From Sediminibacterium sp. (GTDB lineage: Bacteria; Bacteroidota; Bacteroidia; Chitinophagales; Chitinophagaceae): 64,000 bases of DNA. The stretch is from contig JAFWCB010000008.1 in assembly GCA_017537025.1 (NCBI GenBank), positions 1 to 64,000 of the forward strand, written 5' to 3'. Both the position numbers and the translations under genes were made by a program. Shown here one piece after another: positions 14,528-23,966 of this stretch (the first letter of the stretch is position 1; each line of letters opens with the position of its first letter). A model generated the notes under the pieces. That model made no database searches. It saw nothing but the letters and a program-made list of their open reading frames with translations, and was not told where the DNA came from.

Positions 14528-15370
14528 ATGATTTGTAAACGCATTCAACCAGCAAAAGAAATCTCTGAGTTCATCAGAGAGTACCTACTCTTTCATGCTG
14601 TGTTTGATATGACGGCAAACATTCCTGCAAAATCATATCCCGTTAACCCGGAAGAGGGTATTATATTTTTGATTCGGGGAAGCTTGGTTGCAGAAAGTCC
14701 CGAATTAGGTACCATTCATAAAAGACCCAAAACTTTTGTTTTTGGAATTCCATCCAACCGGCAAAACTTAAGTATTTCGAATGAGTACATGATGGTGTGT
14801 GTACGTTTCCAGCCGGGAGCTTTGTTCAAGCTGTCAGGCATACCCATGACCGAACTGGTACATAACTATATTGATGCAGAATTGATCTTAGGGGGAGAAA
14901 TAAAAACCGTACATGAACAATTGGCAAATGCTTCAAATTATGAGAGCATGCCCCTTATTTTGGATAACTATTTTCAACGAAAAATACACAAACTCAAAAA
15001 AAATGAACAACCAATAGACAAAATTGGTAGCCTCATTTTAAAAAATCCGCAAGGTTTTAATTTGGAGAAAACTGCAGGTCAAGCCTGCTTGAGCCATCGG
15101 CAATTTGAGAAAAGATTTATTCGGCAAATTGGTATTCCGCCAAAACTATTTTCCAGAATATGCCGTTTTAATCAAGCGTATGAATTGAAAGAATATAGTC
15201 CCCACCTTAATTGGTTCACCATCGCGGTACAAACAGGGTATAGCGATTATCAACACCTTGTAAAAGATTTTAAACAATTTGCCGGCACACTACCAAACAC
15301 ATTCTTACAAGAATGCCAGAATAATCCTGAACGTGTATTGAACCTTTCAGCCGGTTTTATAGGGGTATAA
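14528..15370 (+). CDS. AraC-family transcriptional regulator
   Basis: The 280-residue protein has an N-terminal sensor half (residues 1-150; RIQPAKEISEFIREYLLFH, then a beta region with VRFQPGALFKLSGIP, a pattern common in Bacteroidota AraC regulators) and a C-terminal AraC DNA-binding domain (about 165-260) with LEKTAGQACLSHRQFEKRFIRQIGIPPKLFSRICRF and GYSDYQHLVKDFKQFAG. It directly precedes the cupin gene, which is the obvious candidate target. The effector is unknown. Confidence 0.85.
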   Translation: MICKRIQPAKEISEFIREYLLFHAVFDMTANIPAKSYPVNPEEGIIFLIRGSLVAESPELGTIHKRPKTFVFGIPSNRQNLSISNEYMMVCVRFQPGALFKLSGIPMTELVHNYIDAELILGGEIKTVHEQLANASNYESMPLILDNYFQRKIHKLKKNEQPIDKIGSLILKNPQGFNLEKTAGQACLSHRQFEKRFIRQIGIPPKLFSRICRFNQAYELKEYSPHLNWFTIAVQTGYSDYQHLVKDFKQFAGTLPNTFLQECQNNPERVLNLSAGFIGV

Positions 15371-15445
15371 AAAATGACGTTTTTTGACCACCAAACCTGA
15401 TTTTCATTGATTGAAATTTGTTATCACAACTAAACAAATGAACCA

Positions 15446-16003
15446 ATGAAAAGAAGAAAATTTATTACAACGTCTATGCTAAGTGTTCCCGCCTTAGCCT
15501 TAGGACAAACATCTCAACCCCCCAAAAAAAATCCCGGAAAGGGGTTAGTGGTAAAAGCGAACAAGAACAGGTTCAATGAAAAAACCAAACTCTTTGGCGC
15601 TAATCCCATTGATATTAAAGTATCCACAAAAGATACCGACGGGGCTTTTAGTATATCAGAATATATAGGTAATACCAAAGGAGGTCCGCCGCTGCATATC
15701 CATCTTCATCAAGATGAAGTATTTATTATTCTTGAAGGGGAGATTTTATTTCAATTAGGTGAAGAACAATTTCACTTGACTGCCGGCGATACCGTTTTTA
15801 TCCCTCGAAATGTTCCACATGCTCCCTGTCAGCTATCAGATAAAAGCCGATATTTCTACTTTTTTACACCATCCGGTACAATGGAGGATTTCTTTAGAGG
15901 ATTGGGCGAATTAAAAGTAGATAAACAGGCGACACCGGAACAAATGGCAAAACTCTTTGCAGACCATGATATGAAAATTGTTGGACCGCCTTTACAATTT
16001 TAA
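15446..16003 (+). CDS. Exported cupin-domain protein
   Basis: The 185-residue protein begins MKRRKFITTSMLSVPALALG, a Tat-like signal (RRKFI plus an AL-rich hydrophobic core). The cupin 2 domain has the metal motif PPLHIHLHQDEVFIILEGE (two His, then Glu) and the second motif VFIPRNVPHAPCQ with its His. This resembles quercetin-dioxygenase-like cupins, but the reaction is not predictable. It sits 75 bp downstream of the AraC regulator on the same strand. Confidence 0.78.
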   Translation: MKRRKFITTSMLSVPALALGQTSQPPKKNPGKGLVVKANKNRFNEKTKLFGANPIDIKVSTKDTDGAFSISEYIGNTKGGPPLHIHLHQDEVFIILEGEILFQLGEEQFHLTAGDTVFIPRNVPHAPCQLSDKSRYFYFFTPSGTMEDFFRGLGELKVDKQATPEQMAKLFADHDMKIVGPPLQF

Positions 16004-16019
16004 AATATTTAATTGAGTA

Positions 16020-16170
16020 TGAAAAAGGGGCTTGCAAGATTGGTTTAGCGTTATTGGTGCATACGATCTAATCCTCAAAAGTTATGATTCTAATAAACTT
16101 TTGTGCTAACTTCAACAAGTGTAGGATAAATACTGCTACATCGCCAATACATCTACATTAGCTGTAATAT
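16020..16170 (+). repeat. Probable attC relic in the 16.0-16.2 kb gap
   Basis: The gap of about 210 bp before the M14 peptidase gene contains GGGGCTTGCAAG, then CTTTTGTGCTAACTTCAACA resembling the site 13 piece CTTTTGTACATAACTTCATC, and ends with CATTAGCTGTAATAT, which closely matches the right edge of site 1 (CGTTAGCTGTAACAAT). Together these suggest an eroded attC-like site far outside the intact array. No other feature was seen here. Confidence 0.45.
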
Positions 16171-16212
16171 ATTGGTTATTTCCTTGTACTAATATCTTTT
16201 CTGATTAATTAA

Positions 16213-19020
16213 ATGAATGCCATGCGACCCACCAAACAACTGCAATTCGCCCTTTATTTATGCGCCATACTTTTTACGTTTACAAGCACAGGGCTGAACG
16301 CACAACAGGTAGACACAGCCTATAATCAAAAGATAAAAGAATACACAACCGATCCAAGGTTCCTTCCATCTTCTGTGCTAGATCTGGTGTATGATGCCCA
16401 AATTCCTTCTCCGAAAGCATTTTTTGGTACTATCATTGGCGCACCGGGAGTTATGCATCGTACAACGGAAATATATAGCTATTATAAAAAGCTTGCAGAA
16501 CTTTCAACATTAATTTCTATAAAGCAGGTTGGTACAACGGAAGAAGGACGTGCCATTAATATAGTAACGATCGGAAATGAAGATGCGATGAAACAACTGG
16601 ATCATTATAAAAACCAGTTAGCTCTTTTAGCAGATCCAAGAAAGGTTGGTGTTACAGATGTGAACCAAATCATCAAAACTGCAAAACCTGTTTTTTATTT
16701 AAACGGAGGGCTCCACTCCACAGAAATGGGTTCACCCGAAATGTTGATGGAACTGGCTTATCGACTTATCACAAGCAATACTGATGAGATCAGGAAAATA
16801 CGGGACAATATCATTGTTATTATAAACCCGGTTGCTGAGCCGGATGGACGCGACAAACAGGTTGACTGGTACTATCGCTATTCTAAAGCAAGAACAAATT
16901 TCGATGATGGCTATCGCTATTCACCACCTTATTGGGGTAAGTATATATTTCACGATAATAACCGCGATGGCATACAGGTATCACAACAACTTACAAAAGC
17001 TATTTTTAATATTTATTACGACTGGCATCCTACGGTAATGCTCGATCTGCATGAATCGGTGCCATTGATTTATATGTCAACAGGTACAGGGCCTTACAAC
17101 GAAACTATCGACCCTATAACAATAGGCGAATGGCAGGTTATGGCAAATCACGACATTACAGCCCTGGCAGCTCAAGGTTTGCCCGGCGCATTTACATGGG
17201 CGTTTTACGATGGATGGTATCCCGGGTACGGCATTTGGGTTGCCAATAACCATAACTCCATCGGGCGCTTTTATGAAACTTTTGGCAATGCCGGAGGCAA
17301 TACTTATTTGCGTGACCTTTCTGACATAAAATATGCAGGTGATGCAGTTACAAGCAGAGAATGGTACAGGCCGGATCCTGCTACGCAACAGGTTAACTGG
17401 TCATCACGCAATAATATTAATTATATGGAGGCAGGCGTGCTTGCTTCCCTTTCTTACACTGCGGATAATGGAAATATATTGTTACGTAATTTTTACCAGA
17501 AAGGGTTAAACAATATCAAAAAAGGAAAGCAGGAAAAGCCCGGGGCATTTGTTATCCCGGCTACGCAACGGGATCCTGCAATGGCTGCTTATCTCGTAAA
17601 CCAATTACGTAAGCAGAACATTGAAGTACACAGTGTTGATACGGGTAAAAATAAGGGTGATTATGTTGTATTGTTAGATCAGCCTTATCGGAACCTGGCA
17701 GTATCATTATTAACCAAACAAAACTTCTCAAAGGATGCAAAGTTTCCGCCTTATGATGATATAGCGTGGACACTTGGGTACTTATATGGTGTTGATGTAC
17801 GTGCTGATGATAGTGTGAAATATTCCAGAACGAATCTTACCATATTGAAGAATGATGTTAAGTATGAAGGGAAGATAACCGGTACCGGCGAAAATTATGT
17901 GCTGCATTACAAGGCTCAAAACACGTTGCTGCCGGCATTGTATTGGTTACAATCACAAAACAAAGATGCAAAAGCAACGATACTGGATACTAAAATTATT
18001 GTAGAGGGAACGAAAGATACTATAGCTGCGGGTTCAGTAGTATTCCGAAAACTTACACAACAACAAGCAACAAAACTTACAACTCAATTTGGGCTTGATC
18101 TGCAGGCAACGAAAACAATTCCTGTTTCAAAACAACATGAAGTACACTTACCGTCTGTTGCAATTTATCACACCTGGACGTACACGCAAGATGAAGGATG
18201 GGCAAGATATACTTTTGAGCAGGTTGGGATTCCTTATACCTCTATCCATAAAGATGATTTAAAAAAAGGGGGGTTAAGAAAAAGATTTGATGTTATACTT
18301 ATTCCACGTACCGGGGGAAGTGCAAGCGACTTTATTAATGAGATAGATAAAAAGTTCGGCCCAATGCCGTATACCAAAACGGCCGCATTTCCATCACATG
18401 GCTATCCGGATTCTACCAACGACATGACAGGTGGCCCAGGGTTTGACGGAATGGAACAGTTAAAACAATTTGTTCAAGCCGGTGGAGTAATTATCAGTTT
18501 AGATAACTCATCCCAGATATTAGCTAATGCCGGTATTGTAAGAGAACTACAGCCTTATGATGCCGCCGGACTCTTTCATCCGGGCTCTGTTGTTAACGTC
18601 AAAGCCCGCAACCTAGATAATGTAATATTATATGGATTTCCCGAAGTATTCCCCATCTTCAGAGGCAATGGTCCGCTTTTGCAGGTTCAAAAGTTTAACC
18701 GTAATATGATGGTGCTGCAGTATGGAACAAAGCTTTTGAAGGATGAGGAAAAATACACAGGACCGGTAATGGGCATGCCGGAAAAAAAAGAAATCCCTGC
18801 TGCTAAAGATATCATTAAAAAAGAAACACCTTATGTGCTTTCCGGTATGGTACGTAATGAACAGAATATCATTGGTCATGGTGCTATTTTCAATGTGCCT
18901 GTAGGGTTGGGCCGCGTGATCGCATTTACTTTTGATCCCTTACACCGTTATCTCAATCTGCATGATGCACCCTTGGTATGGAATGTTTTAATCAACTGGG
19001 ATTCTTTAAAAAATGAATAA
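16213..19020 (+). CDS. Secreted M14-family zinc carboxypeptidase with C-terminal GATase-like domain
   Basis: The 935-residue protein has a signal peptide (cleavage near LNAQ, residue 30; a second ATG at 16222 would also serve). The peptidase domain shows the zinc motif HSTE (His168, Glu171), an NPVAEPDGR segment, and the third ligand His280 in MLDLHES. The large C-terminal part (about 600-930) contains VILIPRTGG and GGVIISLDNSS, suggesting a glutamine-amidotransferase-like domain, as in several large Bacteroidota M14 proteins. It probably removes residues from peptides in the periplasm or outside the cell. It is much longer than classic carboxypeptidases. Confidence 0.85.
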   Translation: MNAMRPTKQLQFALYLCAILFTFTSTGLNAQQVDTAYNQKIKEYTTDPRFLPSSVLDLVYDAQIPSPKAFFGTIIGAPGVMHRTTEIYSYYKKLAELSTLISIKQVGTTEEGRAINIVTIGNEDAMKQLDHYKNQLALLADPRKVGVTDVNQIIKTAKPVFYLNGGLHSTEMGSPEMLMELAYRLITSNTDEIRKIRDNIIVIINPVAEPDGRDKQVDWYYRYSKARTNFDDGYRYSPPYWGKYIFHDNNRDGIQVSQQLTKAIFNIYYDWHPTVMLDLHESVPLIYMSTGTGPYNETIDPITIGEWQVMANHDITALAAQGLPGAFTWAFYDGWYPGYGIWVANNHNSIGRFYETFGNAGGNTYLRDLSDIKYAGDAVTSREWYRPDPATQQVNWSSRNNINYMEAGVLASLSYTADNGNILLRNFYQKGLNNIKKGKQEKPGAFVIPATQRDPAMAAYLVNQLRKQNIEVHSVDTGKNKGDYVVLLDQPYRNLAVSLLTKQNFSKDAKFPPYDDIAWTLGYLYGVDVRADDSVKYSRTNLTILKNDVKYEGKITGTGENYVLHYKAQNTLLPALYWLQSQNKDAKATILDTKIIVEGTKDTIAAGSVVFRKLTQQQATKLTTQFGLDLQATKTIPVSKQHEVHLPSVAIYHTWTYTQDEGWARYTFEQVGIPYTSIHKDDLKKGGLRKRFDVILIPRTGGSASDFINEIDKKFGPMPYTKTAAFPSHGYPDSTNDMTGGPGFDGMEQLKQFVQAGGVIISLDNSSQILANAGIVRELQPYDAAGLFHPGSVVNVKARNLDNVILYGFPEVFPIFRGNGPLLQVQKFNRNMMVLQYGTKLLKDEEKYTGPVMGMPEKKEIPAAKDIIKKETPYVLSGMVRNEQNIIGHGAIFNVPVGLGRVIAFTFDPLHRYLNLHDAPLVWNVLINWDSLKNE

Positions 19021-19111
19021 AGCTGTATAAAAACTTTAAAGTTATGCGCCATGTTTTGAGCAGCAGCATTAACTTCAAAAAGGCGTACAAAGGCATTCTA
19101 AATTATATAAA

Positions 19112-20119
19112 ATGAAGGCTCTTTATTTTTTTGTGATTTGTTTTTCTCTTTTCTCCTGTAAGGGAAAAAAAAGAGTATCTACAGACACATCATCAGTAAC
19201 TAACTATATTTTAGATACCACTTGGAATAGCAATAGTAACTTGAATATTGTTAGCCAGCCAACAGGCATCGGTATTGATACTAGCAACCATATCTTTGTT
19301 TTTCAAAGAACTGGACGTAAATGGACTACCCCTTTTCCAGATACTGTTATATCACAAAACACAATTTTTGAATTTGATAATGAAACTGGAAAAGTCATTA
19401 ATTCGTGGGGTGCAAACTATTTCATAATGCCTCATGGTTTAACAGTTGATAAAGACAATAATGTTTGGGTAACAGATGTAGGTCTACATCAAATTTTTAA
19501 GTTTAACCATGATGGAAAATTATTGATGACATTAGGAATAGCTAAAGTGCCGGGCAATGACTCTCTTCATTTTAACCTCCCAACCGACATTGCCATAGCA
19601 AGCGATGGTTCATTTTATGTAAGCGATGGCTATGGGAATAGTAGAGTTGTTAAGTTTTCTTCCACAGGTAAATTCATCAAGACCTGGGGCGCTTATGGAA
19701 AAATGAAAGGAGAATTTATTATTCCTCATGGCATAGCAATTGATAAAAATGATATTATTTATGTAGCGGATAGACAAAATAATCGAGTTCAATTATTCGA
19801 CACCACTGGTAAATTTCTAAAAGAGTTGAAAAATGATGAGCAAGTGGAACAGCTTCCATCAGTGGCTATAGATTTTAATAATAAGCTCTATGCAATTGAC
19901 TACGACCCAAGGAAAAAGGCTGATAGCACAGTGAACGGTTCAACTTTTTTTGAATTTGACTCATCGCAAAAAACAACTGCTCATTATGGAGTAACAGCCA
20001 CAACTAAAAGGACTTCTTGTTGGTTACACGATATAGCGATCGATAATAAAGGAAATGTGTATGTTGGTGATATTATTGGATTAAAAGTTCTAAAGATTAA
20101 ACCTATATCAAAAAAATGA
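19112..20119 (+). CDS. NHL-repeat lipoprotein, peptidyl-alpha-hydroxyglycine lyase-like
   Basis: The 335-residue lipoprotein (MKALYFFVICFSLFSC, Cys16) folds as a beta-propeller of NHL repeats: PTGIGIDTSNHIFVFQRTGRKW, MPHGLTVDKDNNVWVTDVG, LPTDIAIASDGSFYVSDGYGNSRV, IPHGIAIDKNDIIYVADRQNNRV. The first blade with FQRTGR and the PHG motifs resemble the lyase half of peptide-amidating enzymes. Activity on peptides is plausible next to the M14 peptidase and the amidase, but is inference. Confidence 0.75.
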   Translation: MKALYFFVICFSLFSCKGKKRVSTDTSSVTNYILDTTWNSNSNLNIVSQPTGIGIDTSNHIFVFQRTGRKWTTPFPDTVISQNTIFEFDNETGKVINSWGANYFIMPHGLTVDKDNNVWVTDVGLHQIFKFNHDGKLLMTLGIAKVPGNDSLHFNLPTDIAIASDGSFYVSDGYGNSRVVKFSSTGKFIKTWGAYGKMKGEFIIPHGIAIDKNDIIYVADRQNNRVQLFDTTGKFLKELKNDEQVEQLPSVAIDFNNKLYAIDYDPRKKADSTVNGSTFFEFDSSQKTTAHYGVTATTKRTSCWLHDIAIDNKGNVYVGDIIGLKVLKIKPISKK

Positions 20120-20241
20120 TAAAGTAATATCTTGATAGCTCAAACTGCCGCTTATATTGAACGGATAAAGCAGGTTTTTGTACTTGGACTATAGGTTGTT
20201 ACACTTGGGTGGGTAATGTTCAAACTATATAATTTCTATTT

Positions 20242-21933
20242 ATGCAAAATATAGCTACACGGTTAAAAACTATTTTTTGTTTTTCTTCTTTTCTGGTACT
20301 GTCGTACACCGGTCTTGCACAACATGTTTCGGTAAACGATATTATGACTACTGAAAAAATGGTTGATCTGCATTTTACCAATGCCCAAAGGGATTCCATG
20401 GTGAACCAACTGAACGCCAATCTGCAATTATATCGTTACCTGCATGGTTTCAATTTACCCAATAGTGTTCCCCTTCCAAACTGGTTCGATCCTGTATTGC
20501 CTGCAATGACATTTAATACCAAACAACAGTCCATTAGCTGGAATATTCCTGCAGACGTTGCAATGCCTGCCGATACAAACCGGTTGGCGTTTTATACTAT
20601 CGCGCAGTTATCGTCATTACTCAGGCATCATAAAATTACTTCCGTTCAGTTAAGCCGTTTTTTTATAAACCGCTTAAAAAAATATGGTGACACTTTGCAT
20701 TGTGTTATCAGTCTTACTGAACAAATAGCCATGGAGCAGGCGAAACGGGCCGACGAAAACTTTGCAAAGGGCATCTTTAAAAGTCCGTTGCAGGGTATAC
20801 CTTATGGACTTAAAGATCTGTTTGCCGTAAAGGGTACCCGAACCACCTATGGTACGCCTCCTTTTAAAGACCAGGTGATTGATGAAGATGCATTCGTGTA
20901 CCAGAAACTGGATAAGGCCGGTGCGGTACTCATCGCAAAATTATCTATGGGAGAGCTTGCCATGGATGATATATGGTTTGGCGGGCAAACTAAAAATCCC
21001 TGGAACTTGAACGAAGGCTCGAACGGATCATCTGCGGGTTCGGCATCTGCAACCGTAGCAGGATTGTTACCTTTTGCCATTGGTACAGAAACCTATGGCT
21101 CAATTGTAGCGCCTTCTGCCGTATGTGGAGCAACCGGTTTACGGCCAACCTTTGGTAGTGTTTCCCGAACAGGCGGTATGAACCTAGCCTGGACCTCCGA
21201 TCGTATAGGACCAATTTGCCGCGACGCAGAAGACGCCGCAATGGTATTTGCATATACACATGGTAGTGATCTATATGACCGTGCCTCACGAACAATGCCT
21301 TTTAATTATACCGGCAATGTTGATCTTAAAAACATAAAAGTAGCGTATGCAAAAAACTACATTGATACCTTGCCCGGTAACAGTGCAGAGAAAGCCGTCA
21401 TTAAAACTTTGCAGGATGCAGGTGTAGAGGTTAAAGCTATCGATTTCCCATCTAACTTACATACAAACGATCTGCTGACAACCATTTGGGCTGCTGAATC
21501 AGCCGCCGCTTTTGACCATCTCACCAGATCGGGTAAGGATAGTGAAATGGTACAGCAATGGCAAAGCCGCTATCCTAACCAATTTAGGAGTGCACGGTTT
21601 ATTCCGGCAGTAGAATATCTTACTGTTTGCCGCTTGCGTTACATGGTTATGCAATATGCTTTCCCGTTATTGAGCAAGTATGATATTATTATTGTGCCCA
21701 GCATGGCGGATGAGCCTATGGCACTAACCTGCCTCACCGGCAATCCATGTATTACATTACCTGCGGGTTTGGCTGCCATCGGTAGTGCCCCGCCCAGCAT
21801 TACTTTTATAGGAGGTAAATTATATAGTGAGGCTACAATTGCTGCTTTCGCCAAATGGTTTCAGCAGCGCACCCATTATGAGCAGCAGCATCCGCCTATG
21901 TTTACAAATTCATCGAATACTATTTCCAAATAA
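20242..21933 (+). CDS. Secreted amidase (amidase signature family)
   Basis: The 563-residue protein has a signal peptide (cleavage near TGLAQ, residue 27) and a full amidase-signature domain. The catalytic lysine is Lys191 in GIPYGLKD, the cis-Ser lies in GSNGSSAGSA (258-267), and the nucleophile is Ser287 in GTETYGSIVAPS. Family members hydrolyse amide bonds with a Ser-Ser-Lys triad; a secreted version next to peptidase-like genes may act on peptide amides or aryl amides. The N-terminal 110 residues are an extra region of unknown role. Confidence 0.85.
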   Translation: MQNIATRLKTIFCFSSFLVLSYTGLAQHVSVNDIMTTEKMVDLHFTNAQRDSMVNQLNANLQLYRYLHGFNLPNSVPLPNWFDPVLPAMTFNTKQQSISWNIPADVAMPADTNRLAFYTIAQLSSLLRHHKITSVQLSRFFINRLKKYGDTLHCVISLTEQIAMEQAKRADENFAKGIFKSPLQGIPYGLKDLFAVKGTRTTYGTPPFKDQVIDEDAFVYQKLDKAGAVLIAKLSMGELAMDDIWFGGQTKNPWNLNEGSNGSSAGSASATVAGLLPFAIGTETYGSIVAPSAVCGATGLRPTFGSVSRTGGMNLAWTSDRIGPICRDAEDAAMVFAYTHGSDLYDRASRTMPFNYTGNVDLKNIKVAYAKNYIDTLPGNSAEKAVIKTLQDAGVEVKAIDFPSNLHTNDLLTTIWAAESAAAFDHLTRSGKDSEMVQQWQSRYPNQFRSARFIPAVEYLTVCRLRYMVMQYAFPLLSKYDIIIVPSMADEPMALTCLTGNPCITLPAGLAAIGSAPPSITFIGGKLYSEATIAAFAKWFQQRTHYEQQHPPMFTNSSNTISK

Positions 21934-21953
21934 CAACCCCTAATAGTAAGACA

Positions 21954-22391
21954 ATGAAAGTTGACATTATTGAAATAGACCTAAGGTTAAACATTTATGG
22001 ATTTTCCGGAGTTGCTATTAACAAAGACTATAAAGAAACAGCCTTCCGACTAATGGACAGGATGTGGCAGACAGTAAAAGCAAATAACTTAAAAAATAAA
22101 GGAATCAATATTTGGATCTATGAACCAAATGACAAAGTGTTTGCGGGTGTTGAGCTTTATGACTCTCCTAAGCAAGGCACGGCACTAGAGCACAAAATAG
22201 TTGATCTGCCAAAATATGCCTATCATAAGCACGTTGGGCCATACAGCTTATTAAAAGAAGCAGGACAAAATATGAGAGCAGAACTTAAGGCAAAAGGCTT
22301 CGATACAATTTTGCCTTATATTGAGATCTATGGACATTGGACAAATGACGAAACAAAGTTGGAGACAGAACTATTGATGTCCCTAAAATAA
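21954..22391 (+). CDS. GyrI-like effector-binding protein
   Basis: The 145-residue protein shows a standalone GyrI-like small-molecule-binding domain: an N-terminal strand, the helix ETAFRLMDRMWQTVKANNL, the NIWIYEPNDKVFAGVEL strand pair and PKYAYHKHVGPYSLLKEAGQNM, a characteristic signature of this fold. It lacks a DNA-binding domain, so it may sequester or hydrolyse toxic compounds rather than regulate. It lies 20 bp after the amidase gene, possibly in the same transcript. Confidence 0.75.
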   Translation: MKVDIIEIDLRLNIYGFSGVAINKDYKETAFRLMDRMWQTVKANNLKNKGINIWIYEPNDKVFAGVELYDSPKQGTALEHKIVDLPKYAYHKHVGPYSLLKEAGQNMRAELKAKGFDTILPYIEIYGHWTNDETKLETELLMSLK

Positions 22392-22423
22392 ATTTATGCA
22401 GACAAGGAATTTTCACAACCATC

Positions 22424-22978
22424 CTATCTAATCAACCAGCGACCTAAAATTTTTGATATTAACGGCAAAATCACAAATGTCATCAGGCTTACCATTACAA
22501 TAACACCCAACAAATTTTTCAAAAGACCTGGTAAATGTAACAAACTAAAAAATTGTTGAAGCACAGGTACAAGGCTATTGAGCAAAATAAAAATGACACA
22601 AACAGTTATTACAACCATTTTACTTCTTTTGGGCAGTTTCACTGACGGAAACATAAATTCCAAAACTGTCAATTGAGTTTTTTGCTTTATTTCTTCAATA
22701 AATCTTTCACCCTTTTTTGTCTGGTTCATTCTTTCTTCTGAATTTTCCCAACGTTCAAGGGATTCCTTATTACTGAAAATAAACAGGTTAAGTAATTCTC
22801 TTTCTGCTTCTGCCGAAATGCAAATATTTTTTTCAATAAATCCATCAAAATGACTTGCAACAGATGCCGTTTCACGCATCCATTGCAAACATTCATCTTT
22901 AAAAGCTTCTTTGTATTTGATTTTTAAAATCGTGGTTATTGGCTGGTTATCTTGTATCACAACATTAAAATTTGACAC
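22424..22978 (-). CDS. ABM-domain (antibiotic biosynthesis monooxygenase-like) membrane protein
   Basis: The 184-residue protein has an N-terminal ABM-type ferredoxin-like domain (residues 1-110: ITTILKIKYKEAFKDECLQWMRE, then NLFIFSNKESLERWENSEER) and two C-terminal transmembrane segments (about 122-142 and 153-173). This is the layout of membrane-anchored ABM proteins; the substrate is unknown. It overlaps the upstream lipocalin-like gene by 14 bp, so the two form a coupled operon divergent from the HxlR gene. Confidence 0.75.
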   Translation of the reverse strand: MSNFNVVIQDNQPITTILKIKYKEAFKDECLQWMRETASVASHFDGFIEKNICISAEAERELLNLFIFSNKESLERWENSEERMNQTKKGERFIEEIKQKTQLTVLEFMFPSVKLPKRSKMVVITVCVIFILLNSLVPVLQQFFSLLHLPGLLKNLLGVIVMVSLMTFVILPLISKILGRWLIR

Positions 22979-23516
22979 TAAATGCGGAAACTTTTTTTAA
23001 TGGTACTTGCAAAGATGTAGCTCTCTTTGCAGCCTCATCAGGTGCAGAACCATCCGCAGGGCGTTCGCCGTAATACAATAAATCGCCATCTACTTTTGTC
23101 AAATCATATTCTTTGTATTCGCCAATTACCATTCCCATAATTCCTTGTCCGGCTTTGCTTACTTCCTGGCGCACATTCGCTTCCCAAGTTTCTAGATAAT
23201 CGGCAGGCATACCATTCAGCATATCTACCATTGCTTGAGAATGAGGAGTAACTGCAATTTTCGTAAACTCAAAATCAGTTTCCGTTGCTCCTTTTACACT
23301 ATCTGAAGGTTGTAAAAATTGATAAGGTCCAATTACTTCTACTGTAATATTTTTATCGGTGTAATTTCCATCGGTATAAAAAACCAAAATCCCGTGTGCT
23401 TCGGTTTCGGTGTTATGAAAATATCGGCGTAAAAAGTATTTTCCACCCCATGGATTTGGGCGAACTTCGTTTCCAACACTTTCCCAGTAACCGGCAATTG
23501 ATGTTTCTTTTGACAT
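22965..23516 (-). CDS. Lipocalin-like cytoplasmic protein
   Basis: The 183-residue protein begins SIAGYWESVGNEVRPNPWGG and contains HGILVFYTDGNYTDKNI, the first-strand and YT-DG signature of lipocalin-like domains. There is no signal peptide. The C terminus is beta-rich and includes LYYGERPADG. The ligand is unknown. It is the first gene of a two-gene operon whose promoter region is shared with the divergent HxlR regulator, which suggests induction by a redox or electrophile signal, as is common for HxlR targets. Confidence 0.6.
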   Translation of the reverse strand: MSKETSIAGYWESVGNEVRPNPWGGKYFLRRYFHNTETEAHGILVFYTDGNYTDKNITVEVIGPYQFLQPSDSVKGATETDFEFTKIAVTPHSQAMVDMLNGMPADYLETWEANVRQEVSKAGQGIMGMVIGEYKEYDLTKVDGDLLYYGERPADGSAPDEAAKRATSLQVPLKKVSAFSVKF

Positions 23517-23558
23517 TTTATTTTATTTTTTGTGATTACAAAGTCAAAACTAAACAAC

Positions 23559-23581
23559 AATAGTTACCTTTAGAAACTATT
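23559..23581. promoter_or_regulatory. Palindromic operator between hxlR-type gene and lipocalin-ABM operon
   Basis: AATAGTTAC and GAAACTATT form 9-bp arms with one mismatch around a CTTTA centre. The dyad is centred in the divergent intergenic region of about 108 bp. HxlR dimers bind such dyads and usually repress the divergent gene, so this is the natural operator. Confidence 0.5.
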
Positions 23582-23624
23582 ACCATTTTTGCGGCAAAAA
23601 AGTGGTTACACAAACGTAACAGTA

Positions 23625-23966
23625 ATGAAAAATTCAAGGATATTTGAAAACCCGACTGACTGCCCGGTAGTGCATACTATGAGTATAATTGGCGGCAGAT
23701 GGAAGCCCATTATACTATATTGTTTAATGGGTGGAAAATTACGGTTTGGGAAACTGGCATTATTTATCCCAACTATTTCAAGAAAAATACTGACCGAGCA
23801 ATTGAAAGAATTAGAAAACTACGGGCTTATAAAACGGGAAGAATTTAATGAACTGCCACCAAAAGTAGAATATAGTTTGACAGAACTTGGCAAAAGTTTA
23901 ATTCCTGTTATAAATGCGATGTGTGCTTGGGGACAAAAAGAAGGCCGAGCAATTGCGACCAGATAA
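23625..23966 (+). CDS. HxlR-family transcriptional regulator
   Basis: From the ATG at 23625 the 113-residue protein matches the HxlR winged-helix family: NPTDCPVVHTMSIIGGRWKPIILYCLMGG with the conserved Cys near the N terminus, then FGKLALFIPTISRKILTEQLKELENYGLIKREEFNELPPKVEYSLTELGKSL. Such regulators respond to aldehydes, quinones or hypochlorite through the cysteine. The longer open frame to 23589 adds nothing conserved. It is divergent to the lipocalin-ABM operon, its likely target. Confidence 0.88.
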   Translation: MKNSRIFENPTDCPVVHTMSIIGGRWKPIILYCLMGGKLRFGKLALFIPTISRKILTEQLKELENYGLIKREEFNELPPKVEYSLTELGKSLIPVINAMCAWGQKEGRAIATR

